Positions 13,272-25,200 of a stretch of 64,000 bases of DNA are shown piece after piece (position 1 is the first letter of the stretch; each line of letters starts with the position of its first letter). Made by a program: the position numbers and the translations under genes. This DNA comes from Myxococcus hansupus. GTDB taxonomy: Bacteria > Myxococcota > Myxococcia > Myxococcales > Myxococcaceae. The notes beneath the pieces are model-generated. The model was not told the DNA's origin and searched no databases. It worked only from the letters and a program-made list of their open reading frames with translations. The stretch lies in assembly GCF_000280925.3 (NCBI RefSeq), contig NZ_CP012109.1, positions 4,174,501-4,238,500 on the forward strand, in the 5' to 3' direction.

Positions 13272-16200
13272 TCAACCCTCCGCCTCGGTCGCGTCCAGCA
13301 GCGCGTCCAATTCCTCGTCCGACAGTTCGTCCAGCGAGGCGGCGTCCAATGCGCCTTCGATGCGGGACACGACCTCCGCCATGCCCGCGAGCGTGGTCGC
13401 CTCGAACACCGCCGTCTGCGGCAGCTCGACGCCCAGGCGCTCCCGCACCCGCACGACAATCCGTTCCGCCATCTGGGTCTGCCCGCCCAAGGCGAAGAAG
13501 TCGTCCCGGGCTCCGATGCGCGGATGACCGAGCAACTCCGTCCAGATACCCGCGAGCGCCAACTCCTCTGGCGTCGCGGGAGCCACGTACTCCACGGCCT
13601 TGGCCGGGGATGCGGCAGGGGCGCGAGGCACCCACTCCCGCTCTTCACCGCGCAGCTTCGCCACATCCGTGAGCCGCGCCACGCCCGACGCCAGCCCTTC
13701 CATCAAGACGCGCCACTGCGTCAGCAGCCGCGCCACGACTTCCGCATCGAAGTGCGCGGGGGCATACGCCACGCTCAGCCGCAGCGAGTCCCCAGGGACC
13801 ACATAGGCGATGAGCGGGTGGTTGCCCTGCTCCTGGCTCTCCACGTCCCGAACCTCGAGGCCCGGCACGCCCTGTCCCAGCGTGGTGTCGAGCGGGTAGT
13901 TCTCGAAGATGAGCAAGCTGTCGAAGAGCGGCAGCCCGCGGGACATCTCGCTCCAGCCCTTCACCTGGACCAGCGGACTGTGCTCGTACTTGCGCAGCTC
14001 CAACTGACGGGCCTGGAGCTTCTGGAGCCAGGGCACCACCTCGGCGTGCGGAGACAACTGCACGCGGATGGGCAACGAGTTGATGAACAGGCCGACCATG
14101 GACTCCGCCTCTGGGAGGTCCACGGGCCGTCCAGAGACGGTGGCCCCGAACACCACGTCGTCCGAGTCCGCGGAACGTCCGAGGAGCAGCGCCCACGCGC
14201 CCTGCGCGAGCGTATTGAGCGTCACCGCGTTGCGTCTCGCGAAGGCCTGCAACGCCGCCGTGGACTCGCGCGAGACCCACTGAATCTCCTCGCCCGTCAC
14301 CACGGCCTCCGTGCCGGGAGACGGCGTGCGAGCGCTCGGCAGCGGCGTGGGCGTCGTGAAGCCCGCCAGTTCCTGCCGCCAGAATGCTTCCGCCCGTGAC
14401 AGGTCCTGCCGCTGCAACCAGGCCATGTAGTCACGCCACGCGGCGGGACGCGGCAACGCGACGTCGCGGCCCTCGGTGAGCGCCGTGTAGCAGGCGAACA
14501 CCTCCTGCAGCATGACGCCCACGCCCCACCCGTCCATCACCAGGTGGTGGTGGCTCCAGAGGAACCGGTACTCCTCTTCATCCACGCGGACCACCTGCAT
14601 GCGGGCCAGCGGCGCGGGGGCCAACGAGAAGCCGCGAGCGCGGTCCTCACGGACCAACTCCGCCAACCTGGCGCGCTGTTTCTCGGCGGGGACGCCGCGC
14701 AGGTCGTGCTCGGCCCAGGGCAGCTCCAACTTGGAGTGGACGACCTGGAGCGGCTCCGCCAAGCCCTCGTGAACGAAGGACGTCCGCAGCACGGCATGTC
14801 GTGAGACCACCTCCGCCCACGCCTTGCGCAACGCAGCCACGTCCGCATTCCCACGCGACGTCCACGCGAGCTGCTCGTGGAAGACACCCGAGCCAGCCGG
14901 CGCGAGCGCCACGTGGAAGAGCATGCCCTGTTGAAGGGAGGTCAACGGGTACACGTCCTCCACATCCGGCCACTGCCGCAGCAAGCGGTCCAAGGCCGCG
15001 GGTGACAGCCGGGTCAACGGGAAGTCTCCAGGCGAGCGGCGTGCCGCGTCCGCGCTGCCCCGCCCGTCCACCAACTCCTTCAGTGACGACAGGAAGTGGG
15101 CGGCCACGGCCTCGATGGTGGCCCGCTGATGAACCTGGGCGCTGTAGACCCAGCTCACCTTGAGCCGGCCCTCGCTCACCACCGCATTGACCTCGAGTGG
15201 ATGCGGCCGCCGTCCCCCCGCGCCGTGCCATGGCCCACTGGGCTCCTCCGTGAGCGCGAAGCGCTCCGAGCCTCGCGCCGCGGCATCGAGCTGTCCCAGG
15301 TAGTTGAAACCGACCTCCGCGCGCGGCGCCCCCTGCAGCACCTTCGCCGTGTCCTCACGCAGATGGCGCAGCAGGCCGTGGCCCATGCCGTTCGCCGGGA
15401 GCTTCCGGCGCGCATCCCGCAGGGCTCGGAGTACGTCACCCGGGCTGCCCTCTTCCGGCACTGCGACTTCCAGCGGGAAGGTGCTGGTGAACCAGCCCAC
15501 CGTGCGCGACACATCCACATCATCGAAGAGCGCCTCGCGACCGTGCCCCTCCAGCTCCAGGCGCACGGTCCGGTTGCCCGTCCAGCGAGACACCGCGCGT
15601 GACACCGCCGCCAGCAGGACCTCGTCCACGCGCGCCCGGTATGCAGCGGGAACTTCGCTCAGCAGCGCCCGCGTCTCCTCGACGCCCAGGGCCACCGACA
15701 CCAGCGCCTCCGAGCCCTGGGTGTCCGCGCCCTCCGGCAAGTCGACGGGCAGCGGCGCCGCCTCGCTCGCAGAGGTCCACAGGGGCAGTTCGCGGCCCAG
15801 GGACTCCGAGCGCGCGTGCTCTACCAACCGCTCCGCCCAGGCCTTGAAGGACGTCGTCTTGGCGGGCAGCGACACCGCCGCGCCACGCTCCAACTGCGTG
15901 TACGCCGCCTCCAGGTCCTCGAGCAGGGGCCTCAGTGAAACGCCGTCCACCGCCAGGTGGTGCACCACCAGCAGCAACCGGCCCGTCCGGCCCGCGCCCC
16001 GCTCGAACAGGGCCGCGCGCAGCAACAATCCTTCGCCCAGATCGAGGCTCCGGTGAACCTCCGCGCCAACGGCCTCCAACGCCGCGCCCTGCTCCGCTTC
16101 GACGACGGAGGACAGGTCCACGCGCCGCACGGCGATGCGATCGGGGACACCCGCAGTGGCCTGTTGCCACCCTTGCGCGGTCCGAGTGAACCGTGAGCGG

Positions 16201-19200
16201 AGCGCGTCGTGGTGGGAGACCAGCGCGCGCAGCGCCTCTTCCAACAGCCCCGCATCCACGGGCCGCCGCACTTCCAGGACAGCGGCCAGGTTGTAGTGGT
16301 GTGGCTCTGGCAGCGCCCATTCGTCGAAGAAGACGTGCTGCATCGGCGTCAGCGGCACGGGGCCTTCCACCAGCCCCTGCTCGGCGGTGCTCGCCTTCGC
16401 CGTCCCCGCCGCCGCGGCCAACTCCACCAGCGTCTGCCGCTCAAAGAGCGTGGCGGGCTCCAGCTCCAGCCCCGCGGCCTTCGCCCGGGAGACAATCTGG
16501 ATGCCCAGGATGGAGTCGCCCCCGAGCTCGAAGAAGTTGTCGTGCAGGCCCACGCGCTCCACGCCCAGGACCTGCGCCCAGAGGGCCGCCAGCGTCTTCT
16601 CCGCTTCCGTCCGCGGTTCAGCGAAGGCCGTCCCCGCGCCGCCGCGCGCGGCATCCGGCGCGGGCAGCGCCGCCCGGTCCACCTTGCCGCTAAGCGACAG
16701 CGGAAGGGCCTCCAACGCCACGAAGGCCGCGGGCACCAGGTGGTCCGGCAGCCGCTCCTTCAGGAAGGCCCGAACCGAGGAGATGTCCAGTTCAGAGGCA
16801 TGGACGACGTACCCCACCAGCCGCTTCGAGCCGGGCGTGTCCTCGCGCACCGCCGCCACCGCGTCGCGAACGCCAGGGAACTCACGAAGCGTGGCTTCGA
16901 CTTCACCCAGCTCGATGCGGAAGCCGCGCAGCTTCACCTGGAAGTCCGTGCGGCCCAGGTACTCCAGGCGTCCGTCCCCGAGGAAGCGAACGCGGTCGCC
17001 CGTGCGATACAGCCGCGCCCCCGCCTCGCCCGAGAACGCATCGGGGACGAAGCGCTCCGCCGTCAACGCGGGCAGCCCCAGATAGCCACGGGCCACGCCA
17101 GGGCCCCCCAAGTACAGCTCTCCGGGCACGCCGGGAGGCAGGGGCTGGCCGCGTCCATCCAGGACGTAGGCGCGCATGTTGGCGATGGGACGCCCGATGT
17201 CCGGACGGTCCGCGTCGAGTTCCGTCGCCAGCGTCGCGCAGACCGAGGCTTCGGTGGGGCCATAGCCATTGAGCAGCCGCCGGCCCGGCTTCCAGCGCCG
17301 CGCCAGCTCCGGCGAACACGCCTCGCCCGCGGAGATGACGGTCTCCAACGAGGCGAGCCCCTCCGGGTCCAACTGCGACAACGAGGTCGGCGTGAGCGTC
17401 ACCGTGGTAATGCCCCGCGACGCCAGCAGCTCAAGGAGCGGCGCTCCCGGCAGCAGCGAGTCTCGCGGCGCCAGGTGCAGCGTGGCACCCGCCACCAGGG
17501 TCGACAGCACCTCCAACACGGACGCATCGAACCCGAGCGCCGCGGCCTGAAGCACCCGCTTCCCTGGCCCCACCCCGTGCGCGCGAATGATGGAGTGCAG
17601 GGTGTTCCCAAGCCCCTGGTGCGGCACGAGCACGCCCTTCGGCGTCCCCGTGGAGCCCGACGTGTAGATGACGTACGCCAGGTGTCCCGGCAGCGTCCCC
17701 ACGGCAGGCGGCGTCTCGGCGTTGCGCGCGATGTGACGCCACTCGGAATCCAGCGCCACGAGCAGCTCACCGCCCGCGGGCAGGACGTCCGCGATGTCGT
17801 CCACCGTCACGACGACCGACGTCCCGGCGTCCCGCAAGGTGTGCGTCAGCCGGGCCGTGGGATAGGCGGGGTCCAGCGGGACGAATGCGCCACCCGCCTT
17901 CAAGATGCCGAGGAGCCCCACCACCAGCTCCACGGTGCGATCGACACACAGGCCAACCCGCACCTCGGGCCCCACGCCCAAGGTGCGCAAGTGGTGCGCG
18001 AGCTGATTGGCCCGGGCCTCCAGCTCGGCGTAGGTGAGCTGCGAATCCTCGGCCACCACCGCCACCGCATCCGGCGTCCGCGCGGCCTGGGCCTCGAACA
18101 GGCCGTGCAGGGTCGCATCCGCCGCGACAGGCTCGCGCGTGTCGTTCCACGCCACCAGCAGGCGCTGGCGCTCCGCGTCCGACAGCAGGGGCAGCTCCCC
18201 CACGCGGCGCGACGGGTTTTCGACGATGCCTTGCAACAGGCGCACGAAGCGCTCCCACAGGAGCTCCACCGTAGACAGTTCGAACAGGTCCGCCGGGTAC
18301 TCCAAGCCACCCGTGAGGCCCTCGGGCGTCTCGCGCAGCTCCAGCGAGAGGTCCACCTTGGTGGCACCAATGTCGAGTTCGACCATCTTCACGCCCAGCC
18401 CTGGCGTCCGGACCTCGACGGGCGGCGTGTTGTGGAACGTGAGCATCGCCTGGACCAGCGGCATGCGGCTCGGGTCACGCGGCACGCGCAGCTCGTCCAC
18501 CAAACGCTCGAACGGAATCTCCTGATGGGTGAAGGCACCAATGGCGGCGGTCTTCACGCGGCGCAGCAACTCCACGAAGGTGGGGTCGCCCGACAAGTCG
18601 CCCCGGATGGCGAGCGTGTTCAGGAAGCAGCCGATGAGGCCTTCCAACTCCGGGCGGTTGCGGCCCGCCGCGGAGGTTCCCACGATGACGTCGTCCTGCC
18701 CCGAGTAGCGTGACAGCAACGTCTGGAACGCGGCCGTCAGCACCATGAAGGGCGTGGCGCCCTCGCGGCGGCCCACGGTCCACAGCGCATCCATCAACGG
18801 CTTGTCCACGCCCACCAGGAGACGGCCACCCCGGCCCGACCACCGTGCCGGACGCGGACGGTCCGTGGGCAGCTCCAGCACCTGCGCGCCCGCGAGCTGC
18901 TTCTTCCAGTACGCGAGCTGGGCCTCCATGCCCGCGCCCTGCAACCAGCCCCGCTGCCAGACGGCGTAGTCGGCGTACTGCACCGGCAGCTCCGGCAGCG
19001 GCGACGGCTGGCCCGACGCCAACGCCTCGTACCCCGCCACCAGCTCCCGGAAGAGGACGCCGCCGGACCAGCCGTCCGAGGCGATGTGGTGCAGCGTGAG
19101 GTGCAGCACCGACACCGCTTCGCCCACGCGAATCAGCACGGCCCGCATCACCGGTCCCCGGACCAGGTCGAAGGGCTTGCGCGCATCGGCCAGGGCCAAC

Positions 19201-22200
19201 CGCAGGGCGTCCGCCTCGCGCGCCTCCAACACGTCGCCTCGCGCATCCAATCGCGCCAGGGTCAGGGGCATGGACTCCGCGATGACCTGATGCGCGTTGC
19301 CATCGTCCAGCCTGAAGGTGGTGCGCAGCACCTCGTGGCGGCGCACCAGCGCATTCAACGAGGCCTCCAGCAGGGCCTCGTCCACCGCGCCGTCGAGCCG
19401 CAAGGTGACGGTGTTGTTGTAGGCGATGCCCGCCGGATCCAACTGGTGGAGGGCCCAGATGCGCTGCTGCGGGAACGACAGCGGCAACGGGCGCTCACGG
19501 CTGACACGAGCCACGGGCGTCGCCAGCGCGGACGGGGCCTCGGTACCGAGCGACGGCTTTGCCCCCACGGAAGTCCGAGCCGGCTTCGCGGCCGGACGCC
19601 GTGCCTTCGACGCACGACCGGGCGCGACGAGCTCCACCTTGCCCGCATCGCGGAACCGGGCTCGCTGCCCCGTCAGGAGGTAACGCCCCTCCGTCCCGAC
19701 AACCGAGACGAAGCGCGCGCGGGTGGTCTCGGGGTCGTTCCAGAACCCGAGCGGCACGCATCCACCGCCCAGGGCCAGCTCTCCCACCGCGCCCACGGGC
19801 ACGAGTGCCCCGGAGGCATCGCGAACCAGGGCGGGCGCGGAGGCCGGCGTCGGCCATGCCGCCCCCACCAGGGAGGCGTCCATCTCCACCACGCGCTCGG
19901 GACGCAGACCACCACCGGTCTCGCCCCCCAGCACCCAGAGACGCACTCCGCCCAGTGCCTCACCCGCGCCGGGAAGCGCAGCCAGTGCCTGAGCTTGCGA
20001 CGGAGCACACCGGAGCGTCGTGACGCCCTCGCCCTGGACGAACGCCAGCACGTCACCGAAGCCCGCATCGCCCTCCGCCCGCACGGCATCGGTCAAGGCA
20101 GGCCGCACCTGGCTTCGCTGCCGCAGCACGTCCAGCAGGCGCAGGCTGGACATCATCGGCTCCAGCGCCACGCCGAAGTCGACGAGGCATGCGATTTCGT
20201 CCACATCCAGGGAGCGCACGCGCTCCACCACCTGAACGCAGTCCTCCACCGAACCGAAGAGGCCGCCTTCGCGGATGTAGTGCTCCACCCCCTGGGCGAG
20301 CATCACCTCGACGTCCTCCGGCGTGAGCCCTCGGACATCCACCTGGAGTCCCTGGCTGGCCACCAGGTTGGCGAACACATCCACCGAGCTTCGGAAGTAG
20401 GCCAGCAGCGGCTCACGCACGGCCTCGCGCACCTCGTCCAGGTCCTGGCCCAGGAAGGTGTGGAGCATCAAGGTGACGTGGCCACGGCCCTGGCCATGTC
20501 CCGACTTGCGGTAGGTCTCCCGGTACAGCGCCACCTTCGCCGCCAGCTCGTCCAGGCTCGAGCCCAACCCGAGCACGTTGGTGAGGATGCCCGCCCCCAC
20601 CTCACCGGCCTTGCGGAACGTCTCCGGGTTGCCGGTGGACGTCAGCCACACGGGCAGCTCCGCCTGCTTCGGCTTGGGACGCAGCGCCAGCTCCACCTCG
20701 TTGCCCGCGCCATTGCGCCGCAGCACCGTCCCGCCACGCCACAGACGCCGCACCTCCTCCAACCGATCGATGAGCACCTCGCGGCGCCGGTCGAAGGTCC
20801 CCGGCGAGAGCGAGAAGTCATTCGCGTGCCAGCCCGTGGCGAAGGACAGCCCCACGCGCCCGCGTGACAGGTTGTCGACCACGGACCACTGCTCGGCCAC
20901 TTCGATGGGGTCGTGCAGCGGCAACACCACGCTGCCCGCGCGAATCTGCACGTTGCGCGTGAGCATGGCCAACGCGCCGCCCACCACCGAAGGCTGAGGA
21001 TACAGGCCACCGAATGAGTGGAAGCGCCGCTCGGGCGTCCACACCGCGGAGAACCCATGCGCGTCCGCGAACTTCGCGCCTTCGAGCAGCAGCTCGTACT
21101 TCTCTTCCCCCGCCGAATCCTCGTCGTTGGCGAAGTACGACAAGCTGAAGTCGAGCGGCCGGCGTGTGTCCGGCGTGTGGCCCAGGACAGCGAAGCGCGC
21201 GGCGAGCCGATCGGGCGGCAGGACGACCCGCATGCCTCGGGCCAGCGCCCACAGCAGGTCCAGACCCGCAGGATCCGCAGAAGGTCCGCCGGCCGCGAGC
21301 CAGACCTCCCCATCACCCGTGCCCATTCTCGCGTCCAACGAGGCCAGGACGTGCGCCACGTTGCCATGGCTCAGCATGACGCGGCCACGGACACCCAGGA
21401 CCTCGGGAGCGGGAACGATGAAGGCCAATCGCTCCACCGGAACGGCCTCCACCGGCCCCTCCGCGGCCTGCACCGATTCGACCGCCAGGGCACGAAGGCC
21501 CTTCGGCAACACCGGTACGTCACCCGCACGGGCCACCAGCAACAACCGAGGCCCCTTCGCGGGCAGAAGGGACGCGAGCTCCGCGACCTCGCCCGCCGTC
21601 ACCGGCAGACACGCGGCCCCGGCTTCGAGCACGCCCCAGAGGGCGACGACGGCCTCGGGTGAAGGCGTGATGCGAACGGCCACGGGCATCCCCTCGCCCA
21701 CACCCTCATCCTTCAAGCGTGACGCGAGCCCACGGGCTCGGGCGGCCAGCTCCCGCCAGGACCAACGCACGGAGCCCGTGCTGATCGCCACCGCCTCCGG
21801 TGTCTTGGACACCCACGACGCCAGTCGGTCCAGCACGGACATGGGAGCCGGGCTCGCGGCCACGTCCACTCGCGAGGTGGGGCGCGCCTCCCCCTCCGCC
21901 GCCAGCGGCATCCGCGACACGCGAAGCTCTGGATTCGCGAGGGCCGCGCCCAGAAGCGTCTCGAGGTGTGCCGCGAGCCGCGCGACGCGGGGTTCATCGT
22001 AGAGGTCGGTGGCGTATTCGATGAAGCCGTGGAAGCCACCGCTCTCGCTTTCGTTGAGCAGCAGCGTCAACTCGCCGAGCGTCGCGCCGAACTGCGCGGG
22101 CGTCCCCGGGACTTCCACCAACTGCATGCCCAGGCCCGCGACGGACGGAGGCGCCGTCGCGACATGCGCGTGCAGCACCAGCGCCGCGTCGCACAGCCGT

Positions 22201-25200
22201 GAGCGCGCGGGATCCCGCCCCGGCACGACGAGCGGCAACAGGTGCTCAAAGGGAACGTCCTGATGACTGGACGCGCCAATCGTCGTCTCGCGGGCCCGCC
22301 CCACCAGCTCGCGGAACGTCGGGTCACCGGACAGGTCCGTGCGCAGCGCCATCGCGTGCGCGACGAAGCCGATGAGCGGCTCCAACTCGCCACGGGCCCG
22401 GTTGCCGACCGGCGTCCCCACGACGATGTCCTCACGCCCCGAGTAGCGGGCCAGCAGCGATGTCAGCGCCGCGAGCAACGTCATGAAGGGGGTGACACCT
22501 TCACGCTGGCTGAACGCCATCAGCGCCGCGCTGAGCTCACGCGAGAAGGCGACCGGGAAGCGCGCGCCGCGAAGCCGCAGGTCCGTGCCTCGCGGCCGGT
22601 CCGAGGCCAGCTCCAGGGACGGAGGCAACTCCGCCAGCACGTCACGCCAGTAGGCCTCCTGGGCCGCCAGCGCGCCACCCGCCAACGAGCGGCGCTCCCA
22701 CGCCGCCGCGTCCACATACTGCACCGCCAGCTCCGGCAGCGGCGCGGGCTTCCCTTCGAGGAACGCCTGGTAGTTCGCCGCGGACTCACGGAAGAAGGCC
22801 ACCATGGACAACGTGTCCGAGGCGATGTGATGCACCGTGAGCAACATCAGGTGCTCGGTGTCGCTCAAGCGCAGCAAGCTGGCGCGGACAATGGGGCCCT
22901 GCTCCAGCGAGAACGGCAGCACCGCCTCCGCGAGCGCGAGCCGCAGCGCCTCGGCCTCTCGATCTCCCGCGTGGCCCCGCAGGTCCACCACGGGGACCTC
23001 GATGCGGACCTCCGCGGAGAACCGCTGACGCACGCGCCCGTCCTCCACGCGGTACGTGGCGCGCAGCATCTCGTGCCGGCGGATGACCTCGTTGACGCTC
23101 CGCTCCAGGACGCCCACGTCGAGCGCCCCGGAGATGCGCACCGCCAGGGGCATGTTGAGGGACGGGTTGCCCGGGTCCAACTGCTCCATCCGCCAGACGC
23201 GCTCCTGCACCACGGACAGGGGCAAATCGCCGGACCGGTCGATGCGCACCATCAGCTCGGGTGCGGCGCCGCCCTCCATCGGACGAGCGGCCAGGAGCAT
23301 CGCCTCGATGCGCGCGGAGATGCCCGCCACCGTGGGCGCCTCGAACAGCGCGCTCAGCGGGAGCTGCACGGAGAACGTCTCGCGAAGGCGCGTCAGCATC
23401 TGCGCCGCCATCAGCGAGTTGCCTCCCAGCTCCAGGAAGTCATCGTCCGGGCCCACCTCCACCGCGCCGAGGCGCTCCCGCCAGATGTCCATGACCCGTT
23501 GCTGGATGTCCCCCACGGACGTCACGGGGACGGACGGCAGGACGGGCGTTTCCGCCTCCTGGGCCGCCTGCGCCACGGCCATCGTCAGCGCCGTCACCAC
23601 CAACGGTGCCCCCTGCGACTCCAGGCGGCAGGGCTTCTCCTCGAAGGGGTACGTGGGCAGCGAAACGCGGCGGCCAGACGCGCCGGCGTGGAACTTCGCC
23701 CACGCCACGTCCACACCCGCCGCCCAAAGCTCACCCACCGACTGCAACAAGCCTCGGAGCTCCTCCTCCTTCGCGCGGCGCCGCAGCGAGGGCGCCGCCA
23801 CCAGGTGCCGCGCCGTCCGAGTCCAGCCTCGGGCCAGCGAGGTGAGGTCCGTCCCCGGGCCCACCTCCAGCAAGACGCTGCATCCGTCGCCCAGGAGCAC
23901 CTCCAATCCCGCGGCGAACCGCACCGGCTGCCGCATCTGGCGGGCCCAGTACGTGGGGTCGGTGGCTTCCTCGGGGCGAATCCACGTCCCCGTCAGGCTG
24001 GAGACGAACGGCAGCTTCGGCGCTTCCAAGCGGAGCGAGGACACCGCGCGCGCCAGGTCCGCCATCAACGGCTCCACGGCGCTGGAGTGGAAGGCGTGCG
24101 CGGCCGGCAGGCGCACCATGCCCACGCCACGCTCGGACAGAGAGGCCTGCAACGCCTCGATGGCCGCCACCGGCCCGGACACCACGCACCGGCCCTCGCC
24201 GTTGACCGCCGCGAGCGAGAGCCCATCCTTGAGCAAGGGGACGACGTCGTTCTCCTCCATCCCCACCGCGATCATCGCCCCAGCGGGCATTCGCGCCATC
24301 AGCGCGCCACGGACCACCGCCAGCCGCAGCCCGTCCTCGGGCGACATCACGCCCGCGACACACGCCGCCGCGTACTCACCGAAGCTGTGCCCCAGCAGGG
24401 CATGGGGCCGCACGCCCCACGACATCCAGAGCCGGGCCAGCGAATGCTCGACGATGAAGAGACCGGGCAACGCGACCCGAGGGTCCGCCAGCTTCAGCGC
24501 GGCGGCCTGCTCCTGCCCCTGCGCGGGAAGCAACAGCGCTCGCACCTCGGCGGCGAGCGACGGCTCCAAGCGGGCGAGCGCCGCGTCCACATCCTTCCGG
24601 AAGCCGGGCTCGGAAGCGTGCAGCTCACGGCCCATGCCCACCGACTGCGCGCCCTGCCCCGGAAAGAGGAAGGCCACACGGCGATTGCGTCCCGCCTCCA
24701 CCGCCGCGGGTTTGCGCAGCCGCTCCGCCAGCTCGGCCGCATCCGCGGCCACGACGGCACGGCGATGCTCGAACGCGCGGCGGCCCACGTTGCGAGTGAA
24801 GGCCACGTCCGCCAGCGCCACCCCCGGTGATGCCTCCACGTGTGCGGCCAGCTCTCGCGCCATCGCCTCCAAGGCCGTGGGGGTGCGCGCGGACAACGTC
24901 ACCACCTGCAACGCGCGGGCACTCCGGGCCGCCACCGCCGGCGAAGGTGCCTCCTCCAACACGACGTGCGCGTTGGTGCCACCAATGCCGAACGAGCTCA
25001 CGCCCGCGCGGCGCGGCGCGTTCTCCCGAGGCCAGGGCTTCAACGCCGTGTTGACGAAGAACGGGCTGCGCTCGAAGTCGATCTCCGGGTTCGGCTGCTC
25101 GAAGTGGAGGCTCGGCGGTAGTTCGCCGTGCTGGAGCGACAACACCGCCTTGATGAGCCCGGCCACGCCCGCCGCCGCGTCCAGGTGTCCCAGGTTCGTC

